This document shows, one piece after another, positions 1 through 12,190 of a stretch of DNA of 64,000 bases; position 1 is the stretch's first letter, and each line of letters opens with the position of its first letter. The notes under the pieces were generated by a model. The model was given only the letters and a program-made list of their open reading frames with translations. It did no database searches and was not told where the DNA came from. The DNA is taken from NCBI GenBank assembly GCA_022059125.1, contig JAEUWY010000005.1, forward strand, positions 4,774,001 to 4,838,000. The letters are read 5' to 3'. Origin of the DNA: Corynespora cassiicola (taxonomy: Eukaryota; Ascomycota; Dothideomycetes; Pleosporales; Corynesporascaceae). A program made the translations under genes and the position numbers.

Positions 1-3000
1 GCCGCTCGAGTCCATCACGCCGATGCTTGAGTCCAGCCGCAAGGATCAACGACGTCGCCGAGGGTGTCGCACCTCTTACTGCCGTTTGCGCCATGAGATG
101 GCAAAAAACAATAATCATCATCAAAATTGAGGCTCTGCTACGAAGAGCTGGGTAACAGTCAGACAGCTTTGCCATACATTCGACGTGAAAAAATGCCGCT
201 ATCCGTCGGCCGTCGCCGCGATCCTGCAGGGAGGTGTATGTGGTGACTAGCATGCCCATGGCCTGCTCTGGAGTCGTGCCGGACGCACCAGCTGACAAAA
301 GGCGAGTCACGAATCGAAGCAAATGGATCAGTCTCCCTCAGCCGGGCGGCAACGAAGGCGGTCGCAAAGCATCCAGCCATGGTATTGGGACTCCCTGATG
401 TAGCTGTAGCGTGAACGGCGGTTCGAGAAACGTAGCGCGAGATCCGCCCCCGTGTCCCTTTGGGGCGACGTCGACCTAAACCGTGGGCGATGGTTTGGTG
501 TCACCTGCGGCCGGTCCCAATTCCGTGGCAGCAGAAGCTGGAGAAGCCCAGAGTGGAAGCCGGCGCTGGGGTGGGTTTTCCTGTCGTGTGCTTGCGGCTG
601 AAACCAGCCTTCTGAAATGGGCTCCTCGGGTGAGGAGAAACTGGAATAAGTAATGTGCTCAACCCGCGTCCTCTTCCAGTGGGCGCCGGCACACGTGTTA
701 CGTCTACCGCGGTTGCAACCATGGACCCCCACGCCCAGGGCGGAGGACAGTGGCGGACTTGGTGGGGTAGGCGCTGGCAGAGAGGGCGATCGGTCTGGGG
801 TGAGATGGGCAGGGCGGCGGCTGCTCCTACACCGGTCAGCATACAGGGCTCATGGCATGCGGACAGTGCTGCATCCGGAAATGAGGCAGAATGCGAGGCG
901 GTGTTTGCAGCTCAATATTGGAGGGGGGTTGCAATCTAGGGCGCAGAGTGCACCAAGTACAAGCTGTGAGCAGCCACAAATAGGAGAGGGTCGAGGTCAG
1001 GTAGGCAAGAATGCAGAGAGGCAGGCCGCTTGACCATGCAGGCGACGGCTGGGGGAGAGATTCCAGAGGGCGGGGGGAGGACAGACATGGACCCAGCGGC
1101 CTGGGGCGACCTGGGGCGACCCGGGGCTCTGGTAGTCGGCCTGGAGCTGGCGCCGGCCGCAAAGGCGTGGTTGCAGGCGGCGTCCAGCCAGAGAGTGCCT
1201 GGCGTCCAGCAGTGCGGGCGGGCGCATGCTCTATAAGCGGGTGCTTCCACTCCTGCTCCGCCCTTGCGACCTAGCGACCTGGCGACCTGGCGACATGGCG
1301 TGCTTGTGATGCTGGGGCCGGCGGCGGGCTATGTTAAGCAACGTCTTTTCTATAGCGGCGCCGTGCTCCCCTGGCCGGCCCAGCCGTGGGGCTGGAGCTG
1401 GGGAAGGAGGGCGGGCGTGACAAAGAAAGGGCCAGGGAGCACCACAACGTCACACGTACACCTGTGTCTCTATCGAACAATAACCTGTCTGCTTGCCCCG
1501 TCGACGTAACAGAGGCCCGGAGCGCCAGGCCGAGAGCAAGCCGACATGCAAGATCCAACGCCGGCGGGCGTTATCTCGATCGGCAGGCCAACGTTGGCGC
1601 GGCGCTCGTCCTGGTCGGCGTCGTCGAGGTGGTGGTCACTGACACTCAGACACACAGGCTGCATGTAGGTAGCCGGCCGTCGAGCTTGGGACGGCCCGCA
1701 GGATAGCGCTCGCTAGGCGGGTTGGCGGGGGGGCGGTCCATGGCGGAGAAGTTCGGCGGGTGGGCTGGTGGTGTTGCTGGAGCTGGAGCCGGGCAATTTT
1801 CCTTCTCTGCTGCAGGCAGAAGTGTTTTCGAAGCCAATGAGACGGGGAGCCGCGGGCAACAGAGGTCTGGTGGTGCAAGCATGGGGGGAGGGGGCCACTG
1901 GTACTGGGCTGGTACTGAGCTGGGACTGTGCTGGGACTGGAGTGGGCATGGAGTGGCAGTCGAGGGCGCAGAGTCCAATCGGATCGGAGGGGAAGGATCG
2001 GCCGTGTATGGATCGGAAGGACAGCCAAGGGGGGTGGCCCACGCCACGAGGCTGCATGGCTTGCATGGCTGCATGCCTTTTTACAGCAACCGTCGCCAGC
2101 GCGCAGGCATTGCCTGCCACCACCTGAACCACCTGGGCTGGCAGGAGGGAGCCTCGCTCTGGTCTGCTCGGTCGGAAACAGCAAGAGATGTCGAGGCCCA
2201 ATAGCGGCGAGGCGGAGGGCTGCAACCAGGCCTCGGACAGGCAACGGCGGCGGCGACGACTTGGGGCGTATAAAATGCGACGAGCGGCCGTCTGCCGTCG
2301 CTCCATCGCTGGTGCATGAAGGCCTGACGACTGAGACAGCGGGGGACATTCATCTCGTGCGCGATTGATCTGGCCAGCGCTCGGCCAAGCAGACGCCCAA
2401 GGTTCGTCCGGAGGAGGGCAGCGTTGGCGGAGGACAGCATGGCTAATATACCACAGCTCGAGGACCACCAGCAGCCAGGCGCCAGAGGGAGGCCCGAGAG
2501 AAGAGCCGCACAGCCGGCCCATCCACGACCGGCCCACGGTGCTGCTTGCTGCTGCTGCTGCTGCTGCTGTTACTGCTGCTGCTGCTACTACGGCCGCTGC
2601 TACACTGGTTCGCCCGCCCGCCGTTGAAAGGCCCCGGGAGATAGACGCACGGCGGGCGACGACACCCCCCCGGGACCGGCCAGCGCATCGCGCGCGTTGG
2701 GCCAGCGCGTGGCAGCATCCCGTCTCGTCTCGCAGCGGCGGGTGCGACTGTGACTGAAGGTGAGCACTCACATCTCCCAATTTCGCTTCTGGGGTACGGC
2801 CACATCCAGGGCTGCCCGCCCATCCCTGTCGCCCACATGGCCGGCCGGGTTGCGGCTGCTGCCCCCGTCCGCTTTGGGCCTGCCCGACTCTCGCAGGGGC
2901 TCGTCAATGCCCTCGACACCCGCAACTGCTACACGCCGTGCTCCAACACCCGCCCGCGCCCGCCCGCCAGCCCTACGCCCGTCGACGCGCTGGCACCCAC

Positions 3001-3622
3001 CCGGGGCCTCGTCAGCTCTGCTTGCTGTGCCCTGCCGCCGCATTGACGGGGATGCCAATCGCGCTCCTCCTCATTGTCACAGCGCATGCCGTCATGTGGG
3101 GCCGCCGCGGGCCCGCCAGAGGTTTTCTCGACCTCACCTCACCACCTATATCTTTTTCGATATGGTCGCGGCTGGCTCCCAACCCTCAAGACCGCCTGAT
3201 AAGATTAAAGGGCCTGCAGAGCGGCCCCAACGCCGCCGAATGAACTTCGGTAGCATGCCGCCAGCTCGTCATCCAGCGCCTCTGCGGGCAATAGCATACC
3301 GAACATGCGAGAGCTAGTAGGAAGAGGGCTGACTCGTGGCTTGAGCTTCATTTCCTACTCCTCTGCATTCCTCGCCCCGTCAATCTCATGGGCCTGCCGC
3401 CGCCGCCCATGGCCCTATACATTGCCTGCCCGCCCGGTGTTTGTTTTTCCCCAAGCAGCCTTCTGCCACCTTCCATTCTGCTTCTTCTTTTTCTGCCTAA
3501 TGTTCCCGTTTCCTTTTCCCAGTCCCCCATCCATGCTCGGCATAACACGACGCTGAGCATAGCCCGACGCTTCCTCTTCTTGAAACTCTGCTAAGTCGCC
3601 GCACAGGTCTACCCTTCCTCAG
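1..3622. other. Gene-free GC-rich spacer upstream of the velvet gene
   Basis: No credible coding region is seen. Open frames occur on both strands, but they are low complexity (Pro/Arg/Ser/Ala-rich), overlap each other antisense, and most begin at non-ATG codons, as expected from high GC. The stretch holds a CTG-rich tract near 2541-2590, a TATAAAA box at 2269-2275 with no obvious gene attached, and short direct repeats of the type CGACCTGG near 1265-1295. It is probably the extended promoter and 5' leader of the velvet-domain gene; long upstream regions are common for fungal developmental regulators. Confidence 0.6.
2541..2590. repeat. Imperfect CTG trinucleotide repeat
   Basis: About 50 bp made almost entirely of GCTG/CTG units, interrupted once by TTA and ending in CTACTA. 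Every frame gives a homopolymer run (Cys, Leu/Ala or Ser on the other strand). It lies in non-coding spacer. Confidence 0.85.
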
Positions 3623-4610
3623 ATGCAAAGAGGCCGAGGTCGTGGACGAGGTAGAAATCCCAACCCTTCCCGGACCACCGAGCGGAGAGGCTCCAGCCGA
3701 TCCAACTCACGCATCACCGCCTCCTCTCAGAATCGCGGCCGCACTCCATTGAGGCGATCGGCCCGAATTGCTGAGCTCCTAGGCGCCGAACTCGACGGCG
3801 CAGTGAACGGCCACTCTCAGTTGTCGGCAGCAAGCGACTCCATGGCTGACGTTGCGAGACCACGGGCCCTTGGAAACAGGTCCGTTCCATCCAGACACCA
3901 CTCGGCAAACACGCGCAACTCCGGCCGCTCAAGATCGGGTCGGCCTTCCCTCTCTCCAGAAGACATCAGCTATCAAATGGACATCATAGTCCAGCCTCCA
4001 CCCAGGGCGCGAGCTGGCCAAGCTCTGAGCGGCTCCATCATCGTCAGGCTGCGGACCACCAATGCAGACCCGGACGATGCCATTGCAGACTCGGCCAACC
4101 TGGTGGCTGTCGCCACCGTCATCCCTGGCCCAAACTCGACGGCTTCCACGGATCCAGCCGTCCTCAACACCATCCTGGCCGGCCGGCGTGTCGACTCGAT
4201 CCATCCCTTCTCCGACGACGAGGCTGACGGCAACATCGCCTCCATGGACATGGACGACCCCCGCGGCGTTGGCTACATGCGTTTCCCCGAGCTCGTCATA
4301 CGGCAGCCCGGCACCTATCGGATACGCATCACGTTAATACGCATTCGAAACTCCAGCTCCGATCCTCCTGCTGCGTCTGCCACCGGGGGAGTCAGCGTTC
4401 AGGCCGTGGACAGCAATCCCATCGTCGTGCAGGCTGCAGGCGGCTCGTCGTCCAATGTGGCTGCATACAACGGTAAGTACATGGTGGTCACTTATTAAAA
4501 AACTTTCGGTTTCCTGATGTTCTCCCTGCTCTATAGGAGACGCTAGTGAAGATGACGGTGGCTGGCTGGATGTTCTGAGGACGCTGCAAGAGCGGCGCAT
4601 GTCGCGGTAG
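3623..4610 (+). CDS. Velvet-domain regulatory protein, compact form
   Basis: Predicted 307-residue velvet-family protein. Exons are 3623-4472 and 4537-4610, with a 64 bp intron (gtaagt...ctatag); splicing restores an acidic end containing DDGGWLDVLRTLQ and ending in MSR. The velvet domain starts near residue 115 (MDIIVQPPPRARAGQ), includes VRLRT and VDSIHPFSDDE, and ends around FPELVIRQPGTYRIRI and VDSNPIVVQ. The N-terminus is basic and disordered (RGRGRGRGR, many Ser/Arg) and could carry a nuclear localisation signal. Velvet proteins are fungal transcription regulators with an NF-kB-like fold that link development and secondary metabolism. This one lacks the long C-terminal tails of VeA and VelB and may be VosA/VelC-like or a minor member; the exact subfamily is not resolved. 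The ATG directly follows a pyrimidine-rich TTCCTCAG, so a 5' UTR intron acceptor there is possible. Confidence 0.88.
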
Positions 4611-5374
4611 CGACGTACAAAAAAAACACCTTTTCGGTCTGTGAGTGTGGGCGGCGACTTGTACGACCAGTATAATACTTGGATCCCTTTCTTTGCCTCA
4701 GTCTCTCGGCTCTGCAGGGAGTGTACGAGTTGAGGCTTGTTGGATATTGTTTGCATGTGGTACCACGAAGAGTGTCTCTTTTTTTTTTTCTTCTTCCCAT
4801 GTCGGCGCGAAGCAGTCCACGTTTGATTCAGTATCATTTTTACGAAATAGCACGGTATGCAAACACATGCGCTTCATCAAGTTGATAATGCGACGTCCAA
4901 AAAATCTTCAATAGCACGGCCGTGCTATAGATGGTGGCGCGCACCCGCAACGCGCAACAACAGGCAAGGCACAAAGGGCCCCAACGGTCCGCAAAAAAAC
5001 ACCCCGAAATCCCCAACGGCCGGGGGTTTGGGTTCGGCCAGGGAACGCGCCAATATGCATGTCATTGGCAAGGTCCAAGCCCCCCCTCGCCCTCGCTCTC
5101 GCCCCCAAGCCAAAAGAATACGTGCCACCAAATTAGACGAGAGAAAAAAAAAGGTCCACCCGCCCCTTACATAACTGGCGCGGGCAAACCATTTTATTTT
5201 AAATTTTCGCTGCACGCTGCACAAGTTTTGTTCGAGAAGGGCGTTCGTAACGTTCCGTCCCGCGCCACAAACGGCCGCCGCCTCCCCTTGCCCCGTCCTG
5301 TCATCACCCCATCCATACAGCACCCTGGCCCCCCTCCCTTCCTCCCGGCTTATAGCCAGCCGCCCATATACCCT

Positions 5375-5402
5375 CCCCCCCCCCCCCCTCTCTCTCTCTC
5401 TC
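5375..5402. repeat. C homopolymer followed by CT repeat
   Basis: A run of about 14 C residues continues directly into seven CT units. It is a mononucleotide plus dinucleotide microsatellite in non-coding sequence. Confidence 0.85.
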
Positions 5403-5585
5403 CCCACGACCCCTCCACCCTTTTTTTCCCGCCGCTGCATCGAACCCTTGGCAGGCCAAAGTTTAAATATTGTCGCAATGACCTCTTTCCGAGCCGCGTC
5501 CGGGGGATTTTTGGGAGAGCGAGGGAGGGGCGTGCGTGCCCGCGTGCGCCGGCACGTCAGGATAGGCGTCCGTTGCCTGCCGCTA

Positions 5586-5609
5586 CCGCCGCCGCCGCCG
5601 CCGCCGCCG
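5586..5609. repeat. GCC trinucleotide repeat
   Basis: Eight consecutive CCG/GCC units in spacer sequence. Confidence 0.85.
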
Positions 5610-5750
5610 TTGAGCCTAGTTTCCGTCTTCTCTTTTTCCAATTTTTTTTGGTGTTCCCAGTCGTTGGTTAATGCACGGTGATGGGCGGACGGACAACGGA
5701 GTGGCCTAGCCGTGCTGGGGCAGGTGCAGGCGCGGGCGGTAGAGAGCGGG

Positions 5751-5776
5751 ACAGGGCAGGGCAGGGCAGGGCAGGG
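5751..5776. repeat. GGGCA pentanucleotide repeat
   Basis: About five tandem copies of AGGGC/GGGCA. G-rich on the plus strand, with possible G-quadruplex character (inference). Confidence 0.8.
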
Positions 5777-7620
5777 CGCTGGCTGGCGGGTAAGCTCGTG
5801 GGCTAGCGGCCGGCAACAAGCGCCCACGTTAATGCCCCAGGATTGCGATAGTCGTTTGATCGGTCCATTGCGGTTGGCGGTTCTGAGCGGAGGGTGAAAT
5901 GGGGGTTGTCAGTCAGGGCATAATCGCGCGCCTTTTGGGGGTGTCGTGTCAGGTATTGGGTGGGCCTCAGGTATAGGGTTTGTGGGTTGAGGGATGAAGG
6001 ACTGATACAATATGGGTCTTGGAGGGCGGATGGAGACTGGTAAGAGCTGCCGAGTTGTAGCATCGAAGGCGGGTATTGAGATTTGGGGGGGGAATGCTGG
6101 TAGTGGTGGTGACGACATGGAGAATGGCCGCGGCCGAATTGGAGCTCTAATTCTTCTTCCGGACGTTGCGGAGCAACCGGAGTGCATGGTGCAAATTTCA
6201 AGCACCTTGTGAGGAGTGACGTGTCGAGGGATAGTCTACGTCAAAGGCCGGTTGCTCGCATGAAAAGTCTACGTAACAAAGGCACGTTGATTGTGCGTGG
6301 AACCCTTGGATCAACATGGCCGGATCTGCACGTTATTTTGATGAACAGAGATGGCAAAACTATCCTGATGATAGATCCAGACTTTTCCCAAGGCTTCTTG
6401 TCGTCGAGCTCGAGCCAGCGTGTAGATTTGAATGCTGGATAGAAAATACTCCTCAGATTCGCCATGTGGTTACTACCTCCGTGGCATCAAAACAAAGGCT
6501 TTTTTTATATTGCAATTAGCTGCGTCCAGGTCTGGTTCGGCACGCTCACAGAAAGACATACAACCTTAGTTCGCTTTCAATGGCCTGAAACCATGCTAGC
6601 GGCTAACGAGTCACGGATCTTTACAAAATGGTCGACCTGCTGATTTTAAACTTCAGAATCGTGACTCTTGCCAGTTGTCAATCCCCCAAAGGTGCTTGCA
6701 ATGTCTCGGTGCCATCATGGGCCTGTATGACCTGCTCATTTTACCTCGAGTCTTGTCAGGGGTGTCAAAAAAGGCTCATGACGTTCTGAATGAAATGAAT
6801 GATTCGACTTTCACAATGCCGAGCTAGTGAGTAGTGCAGGCATGGACCGGAACCAAGACGGAGACCAGATTCTCGGAAGCATATTTTGATTATTTTACAA
6901 GATCAAAACCTGGTCTCCAGTTTTGATAGAACAGCACACATGCAATAAGTTTCCAACAAAAGATATGCAAACAGCTGTTCCACGCAGCTTTAGGGGGCTG
7001 TAGATCTCATATAAGAGCAGCTAATGGTCCAAACAGAAATGATAGCATACAACAAGCGGGAGTCCAAAGTCAGCACAACGTCGGCAATGCCGATTGAGAG
7101 TGGTTGGTAATACAGGGCGGAACATGTACGCGTGCGTGTCTTGATAAGGACGGATAGCAAAGAATCCGGTGCAATTTTGAACAAATAATGAAGATAACCA
7201 TCATTTCGACAAGGTCGGCCCATTTCTACCCCAGCCGTCTCCTCGGACCCACCCCTTTGAACACGTTATGCACAATTGCGACACGATAAGCGAACCAATG
7301 CATTCGTCACCCCTGGGAAGATCTATATACATTTCCCCATTCTGCCCGCACACTGACAAAGGAGATCCATCACCCAATCCCAGCGCGCTCCGATCTTCAC
7401 CTCGCACCATGTTAGTTCGCAATGTCCAACTCGGTACTGGGCTTGCCAATTCCAATAGTGTCACCGCCGCCACCAGTGTTTCCGCTTCTGCAAGTTCCCT
7501 AGTCAGCATCACATTTGCATCCACCGGCGCTAATTCGGTTTTCTTCCCGCCAATCATTTCAGTATACGATGTTCTTCTTTTATTATTCGACAGTGGAGTT
7601 TTTTTTTGGGAGAAAAAGAC

Positions 7621-8422
7621 TTACCCGGGCGTGCAGGGCCTCCAGGAAACGTGCAGCTGCTGCGTAAAGGCGACCGTGGCATCGTCGTTGGACAGCTCAC
7701 CCGAAGCACTCGGGTTCTTGGAAGTGAGCGACAGGCGGTTATTGACGTTGAGGATGCCGGTCCCACCGCAGGGCGACCAGATGGTGGCCGTGGTCTCGAC
7801 CTTGTCGTTCTTGGTGTAGATCTGGCCGTTGGCGAGAGCGCCGCCGCCCTGAGCCGTCATGCGGGTGGAGGACTGTTCTCGAGTCAGCATCATCATCATC
7901 ACGTCTGACATGTTTGGGGAAAGGAGACGTACTGTCCGGGAGGCGTCCTGGGAGAAGAAGTAGGTGGTGATGAACTGGCCAGTGACGCCCTCGTCCAGGC
8001 GTGCCCAGCCGTGGTACGTGGCGTCAACAACAGCATACTGGAAGCCGCCGGGGTACTTGAGGTTCAAGTGCAGCTGGCAGTTCTTGGAGTGGTCTGAAGG
8101 CTTGGTCTGAGGACCAATGTAGGTCTGGAAGGCATCGAAACCATACGTCACAATCTGGCATGTTTCCCATCAGCACTCCTCTTGCAGTGTCAATGCTACT
8201 AACATAGTTGGGGAGAATCTCGATGCGCATGTAGGCGCGAGAGCGGCTTACAGTCTTGTCAGGCGACGTGCTGGTGGAGACGGAGCCCTGAGGGCATCCG
8301 TTACCGGAGTAGGTGCTATCAATGATGGTGATCTGTGCTGGATCGGGGGCGGTGCCGGTCTGAGGGAGGGGATTTGCCGCAGCGAGGATGGGCAGAATAA
8401 AGGTGGCGATCTTGGAATGCAT
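7621..8422 (-). CDS. DUF4360 secreted protein
   Basis: Predicted 214-residue small secreted protein of the fungal DUF4360 family (function unknown). Exons on the minus strand are 8422-8252, 8154-7933 and 7872-7621; all three joins are in phase. A signal peptide is visible (MHSKIATFILPILAAANPLP). The mature part has the family pattern: a Gly/Cys-containing start (YSGNGCPQGS), SPDKT, FDAFQTYIGP, KNCQLHLNLKYPGGFQY, a Gly/Thr-rich middle and a final WRPC. Two Cys pairs could form disulfides. The stop codon TAA sits inside a perfect GTAAGT donor, so an alternative spliced C-terminus cannot be excluded, but family members normally end just after this Cys. Confidence 0.88.
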
Positions 8423-9545
8423 ATTGATGATTCTGTATCAACAAAGATTTGTCGGAATCTGATATTCGAGCTGGGAGTGGAGGACACTGACGATCTGTGA
8501 TGATCAGCCTTCTAGAGAGGATATATCAAGCTTTATACCAGCTGCTGTACGACATCTGCTCTCATGATCATTGCCAATGTCGTCTTCTAATTTGAGAGCT
8601 CTCCAATTCGGATCCTTCTGGGCTGTAGACAGTAGCATCTGGCCACTCCACGCCTCATCTCTGGCCATGATGGCACGGAAAAGTGTCACGACTGGCGCTC
8701 TTCGGTTAGCTCGGTAGTATAATTAGCACACAAACACCTCGTAGGTATTAATTGTGAACGTTCTGGGAGCCGGAATCGCTTGCGAGCCCCGTAAGCATGC
8801 CGCCGCGGGAGGTGTATATTGGATAGCATGATCTGGGTGCCATCACGAAGGCTCAGAAACAAAGAGCGGGACACAAATACGAGGTTTTGACAAAGAAAAT
8901 GGAGAATTCGTGGTAAAAGCAACAACTATATTGCCAGGGTCCACAGGGGTTCCGACATGCTGATGCGGCGCCATCAAGGTTCCAAGCACGGCGGGACAAG
9001 TCTCAGAGTAGGAATACGAAAAGCTTCAACGAAAAGGTTAATTAGCATCACCCGCAAGCGGGTTCGCTTCGACCTCTTGCTCGTAGAGAAGGGTCCAAAA
9101 ATAACAATGCGAAAAGAAATATATGACGGTAATGGATATTGAAATAAATTGGGTCAGGTGACGGGCGGCGACAGCAATTCACCCACCGACTGCGCGTAGG
9201 GTTACCACGGCAGGCAACCTGACCGCCTCAACATGATCCGAGATCCAGGTTCGTGATGCTTACAGAACGAGGTCGAGACCTGCATTGGTGTAATTTATTT
9301 GACAGTTTCTGGGCTTGGCAACGGCGGCTTAACTGGCCGCCTTTGGGTAATATGCGATCTGGATGAAGCGGCTGTAATGTTTCCGATAAGCGCAGGGATG
9401 TACAGACCACATACCGCCCTTGCTTCTCGCTATGAAGTGGAGTCGGAATTGTGTAGAGTAACAGCCAACTCACTAACCTCTGTCGAGGCCAATTTCATAC
9501 CATATGAAACTTCATTAAGAGAACCTCCGAACCGTGGACACCGCC
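8423..9545. other. Intergenic region, nothing recognised
   Basis: No convincing reading frame. The sequence near 8700-8730 resembles a tRNA D-arm by eye but has no B box and no acceptor-stem pairing. Confidence 0.5.
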
Positions 9546-12190
9546 TCAAGCCTGGGCCCCGAATTGGCCTCCAATCTGGGTAATTCTCAACACGGTGTGA
9601 ACATGCTCCAAGCCAAGGGGCTTTCCCTCTCCTTTGGCGAGGAGCTGTGCGGCCTTGATCACATTCTTAATTTCCCTGCCGTTCATCTTTTCTTGGGCCA
9701 GAATCTCCAAATCCGACGTGCCTAGCCCAACAGCCGATGGAGGCAACAGAGAAGTGAGGTTGCGCCAGACCTGCAGCCTGGCCGCATGGTCTAGCTCAGG
9801 ATACGAAATTCTCAAATGAATACGGGATTCGAGTGCCTTGTCAAGTACAGCAACGCGGTTGGTTGTGAGGAAGAGAACTCCGCGGTAGTATTCGAGCATA
9901 CGAAGGAAGACTGTGACATTAGCACATTGAAAACGAGTGGAGCTTGACAGACACATACTTGATACCAGCTTGTTCCTCTCCAAGCCATCAATAGTTCGTT
10001 GTTCAAGGAACACCTGTTTTCGGTCAATCAAAGCGCCGCATATGTCGTGAGGCACAACCAAGACATACCTCTGTCTCGTCGAGAAGGAGAATGGCTTTCC
10101 ATTTTGTCACCATCTCAATAATGTCGGCCAATGATCGCTCTACTTCTTCAGAGTCCACGCCCAACTGTGCGGCGGACATTGAATATAGTGGAGCTCTCAT
10201 GTGCTCGGCAACTGCCATCAAGTCAACTCAGACTCAAGTACTGTATACAATTTGCTCACCAGACTCTGCGGTCAATGTCTTTCCCACTCCGGGCTCACCG
10301 TTCAGGAGCATCACAATGCCTTGGCCTATAGAAATGTTATCATGTGCATCGCATTATACCGGCGGGTACCCTCACCTTTGCCTTCAATGACATCGTCCAA
10401 AAGACCTTCGTTAGAGTCTTGGCTCGAAGTAAAAGACAAAATGAGCTCCTTGTACCCCGAAGGGAGAACGAGGTTGTCAAATGCCCTGTCGTCCCAAGCA
10501 ATATCGCCAATTCGGTCAACCTTGAACTTGGCTGGCACTTATTAGTGGCTGGATGCTGATACGAATCCGGGAACGTACCCCATGTCTTTGTCTTTAGGGA
10601 ATATCCCTTGACGATTGGCGAGCAGAGTGGATACAGGTCCTCGGTCAAGACTCTAGTAGCTGCATGCAGTCAGCATATGGCACAACATGGGCGCTCATCA
10701 ACGAGACCGGGGAGAAAGCACGCACTTTCGGGAATTTCCGGCATTGGAGGAGGAGGGGGCGGAGGCGGAGGAGGCGGCATCATCATATGGTGATGATGCA
10801 CTCGCGCCTCTGGCGGGGGAGGGGGCGGCGGCAGCAAATGAGGATGATTGTGGCGGCTCTCATCAGTAGGGAGGTTCGGAGCGAAAGATGTCGAATAAAG
10901 GGGCACCAACGGAATACCCTCGCCGGCGTTGAAGTGATTGTATGTTGCCGCATCAACGATTACCCGACCGTCCACCTAATACGTCAGTTTGATCGCCCGG
11001 CTTGCAGGAGACTCACATTTCGGTGGCGGGATGGAGTAGCATTGGCGTTCCTCCTGGTAAGCTCATCACAAGACAATTCTGCTATACCCTTGTACGTCTT
11101 GTAGTGGTAGCCTTGAAGTTTTTCAAACTTCTTCCCGCGCGCAGCCAGCCTGTACTCAATGGCAGCAACGTCGGGGTTGAATTGGATGGGATATGCTTCC
11201 AGATCGGTTATAGCCTAAGGGTTCAGCCCATGCTAGTAATACCTCGCCAGGGATTCTTACTCTTGTTCCATTGAATGAGTGGATGATGAATGTGTGCGCG
11301 GCATAGCCAAACGTCTCGCCATTCCAATCGACGTACTTGCAATAGAGCGTCAGGGAGCCACTATCAGTGACAGAAGACTGAAGCCTCATCAGCATCTCCT
11401 CGCCGTTAGGCCGGCAGAGCAGGAGATCTCCTGGTTTGAAGAGAGTCCAAAGATATGTAAAGGTGATGACACCGTGGCTCAAGAGGTCGTGGCAGGTCGT
11501 GATGGTCTCGTCAAGCTCGCTGGAGAGGACTCTGTGCAGCAATTGGGCATGCTCACGAGTGTCGTCGTCCTCAACCTCTTGGACGGCTTTCTGGAATCTG
11601 GACCAGCGATAAAAGAAGGGGGCAAATGGCTTGGCGAAGACGACCTTCTTCAATGTTGCCGTGATGCCTTCGTAGCCTTCAAAAACCTCTTCGAGAAGAG
11701 GCTTCAGGAGCGGACTCTGAACCACGATCGAATTGATATTCATCGCCTTTCCAGTACCGGTGTGATTCTTCCTGTTGCGAACGATGAGAGCAAATTGCTG
11801 AACGGCCTCGGTCTCCTCTGGGTTGGGCATGACGTCTGTGGGGTACTCCTCAACCCAATTGATGCAGCAGGGACATTTTTTCTTGCCCTCCCAGAGGTTC
11901 TTAACATCACACGTCATGCCGATGTTTGGAAGTTCATCTTTGGTGTTCTTCCCGCGTTGGGGGAGGTTGGCAATTGCATCCAGGCTCTTGTCATTCTCTG
12001 ACGAGCTGGAGATGCTCTTCACGTCGTAATCGGTTGGCGGAGCCGGTACCTCCTTGCTTGAATCCTAGTCACACATGAGCGAGCTCTACGATGACACGAG
12101 GCTGTAGACCGTGTACCTCCATGACGGGCAGATGTCAAGTATGCGGGCAGCTTTTGCTTCAATCTCACGGCGATCGGGCTGGAGGGCCAT
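9546..12190 (-). CDS. DUF7025 / AAA+ ATPase protein
   Basis: Predicted 727-residue protein in ten exons: 12190-12117, 12056-11261, 11214-11017, 10975-10726, 10659-10579, 10531-10376, 10325-10260, 10211-10069, 10013-9959, 9910-9546. All joins keep frame, and the first ATG follows an in-frame TAA. The N-terminal half matches the DUF7025-type region of fungal AAA ATPases (FYRWSRFQ, FKPGDLLLCRPNGEE, YCKYVDWNGETFGY). A disordered stretch around residues 410-450 has several Pro runs plus HHHH and MMM. The C-terminal AAA+ module has Walker A GEPGVGKT, Walker B AILLLDE, sensor FLTTNR and a lid-like end. Many filamentous fungi carry families of such ATPases with unknown substrates. Chaperone-like ATP-driven remodelling is inferred from the fold only. 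Confidence 0.88.

Larger units (their letters stand above)
4611..7620. other. Spacer between the velvet and DUF4360 genes
   Basis: No supported gene. The stretch includes a C-tract running into a CT run (5375-5402), a GCC repeat (5586-5609), a GGGCA pentamer repeat (5751-5776), and A/T-richer sequence after 6450. A Pro/Ser/Tyr/Gln-rich minus-strand frame near 5803-6200 has fungal-like composition but no upstream ATG and no domain. Confidence 0.55.

Noticed and set aside
1636..2780. Overlapping long frames on both strands in the first spacer
   Set aside because: Low-complexity Pro/Ser/Arg products, mutually antisense, with no splice logic or domain; explained by GC content and the CTG repeat.
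4925..5827. 300-codon minus-strand and 246-codon plus-strand frames
   Set aside because: Composition is driven by C-tracts, CT runs and the GCC repeat; the two frames overlap antisense.
5803..6201. Pro/Ser/Tyr-rich minus-strand frame
   Set aside because: Composition is fungal-like but it begins at a TTG, its only ATGs are far inside, and no upstream exon or domain is visible.
8690..8770. tRNA-like stretch (GGTTAGCTCGGTAGT...)
   Set aside because: It resembles a D-arm, but there is no GTTCRANNC B box, no anticodon arm of proper size and no acceptor pairing.
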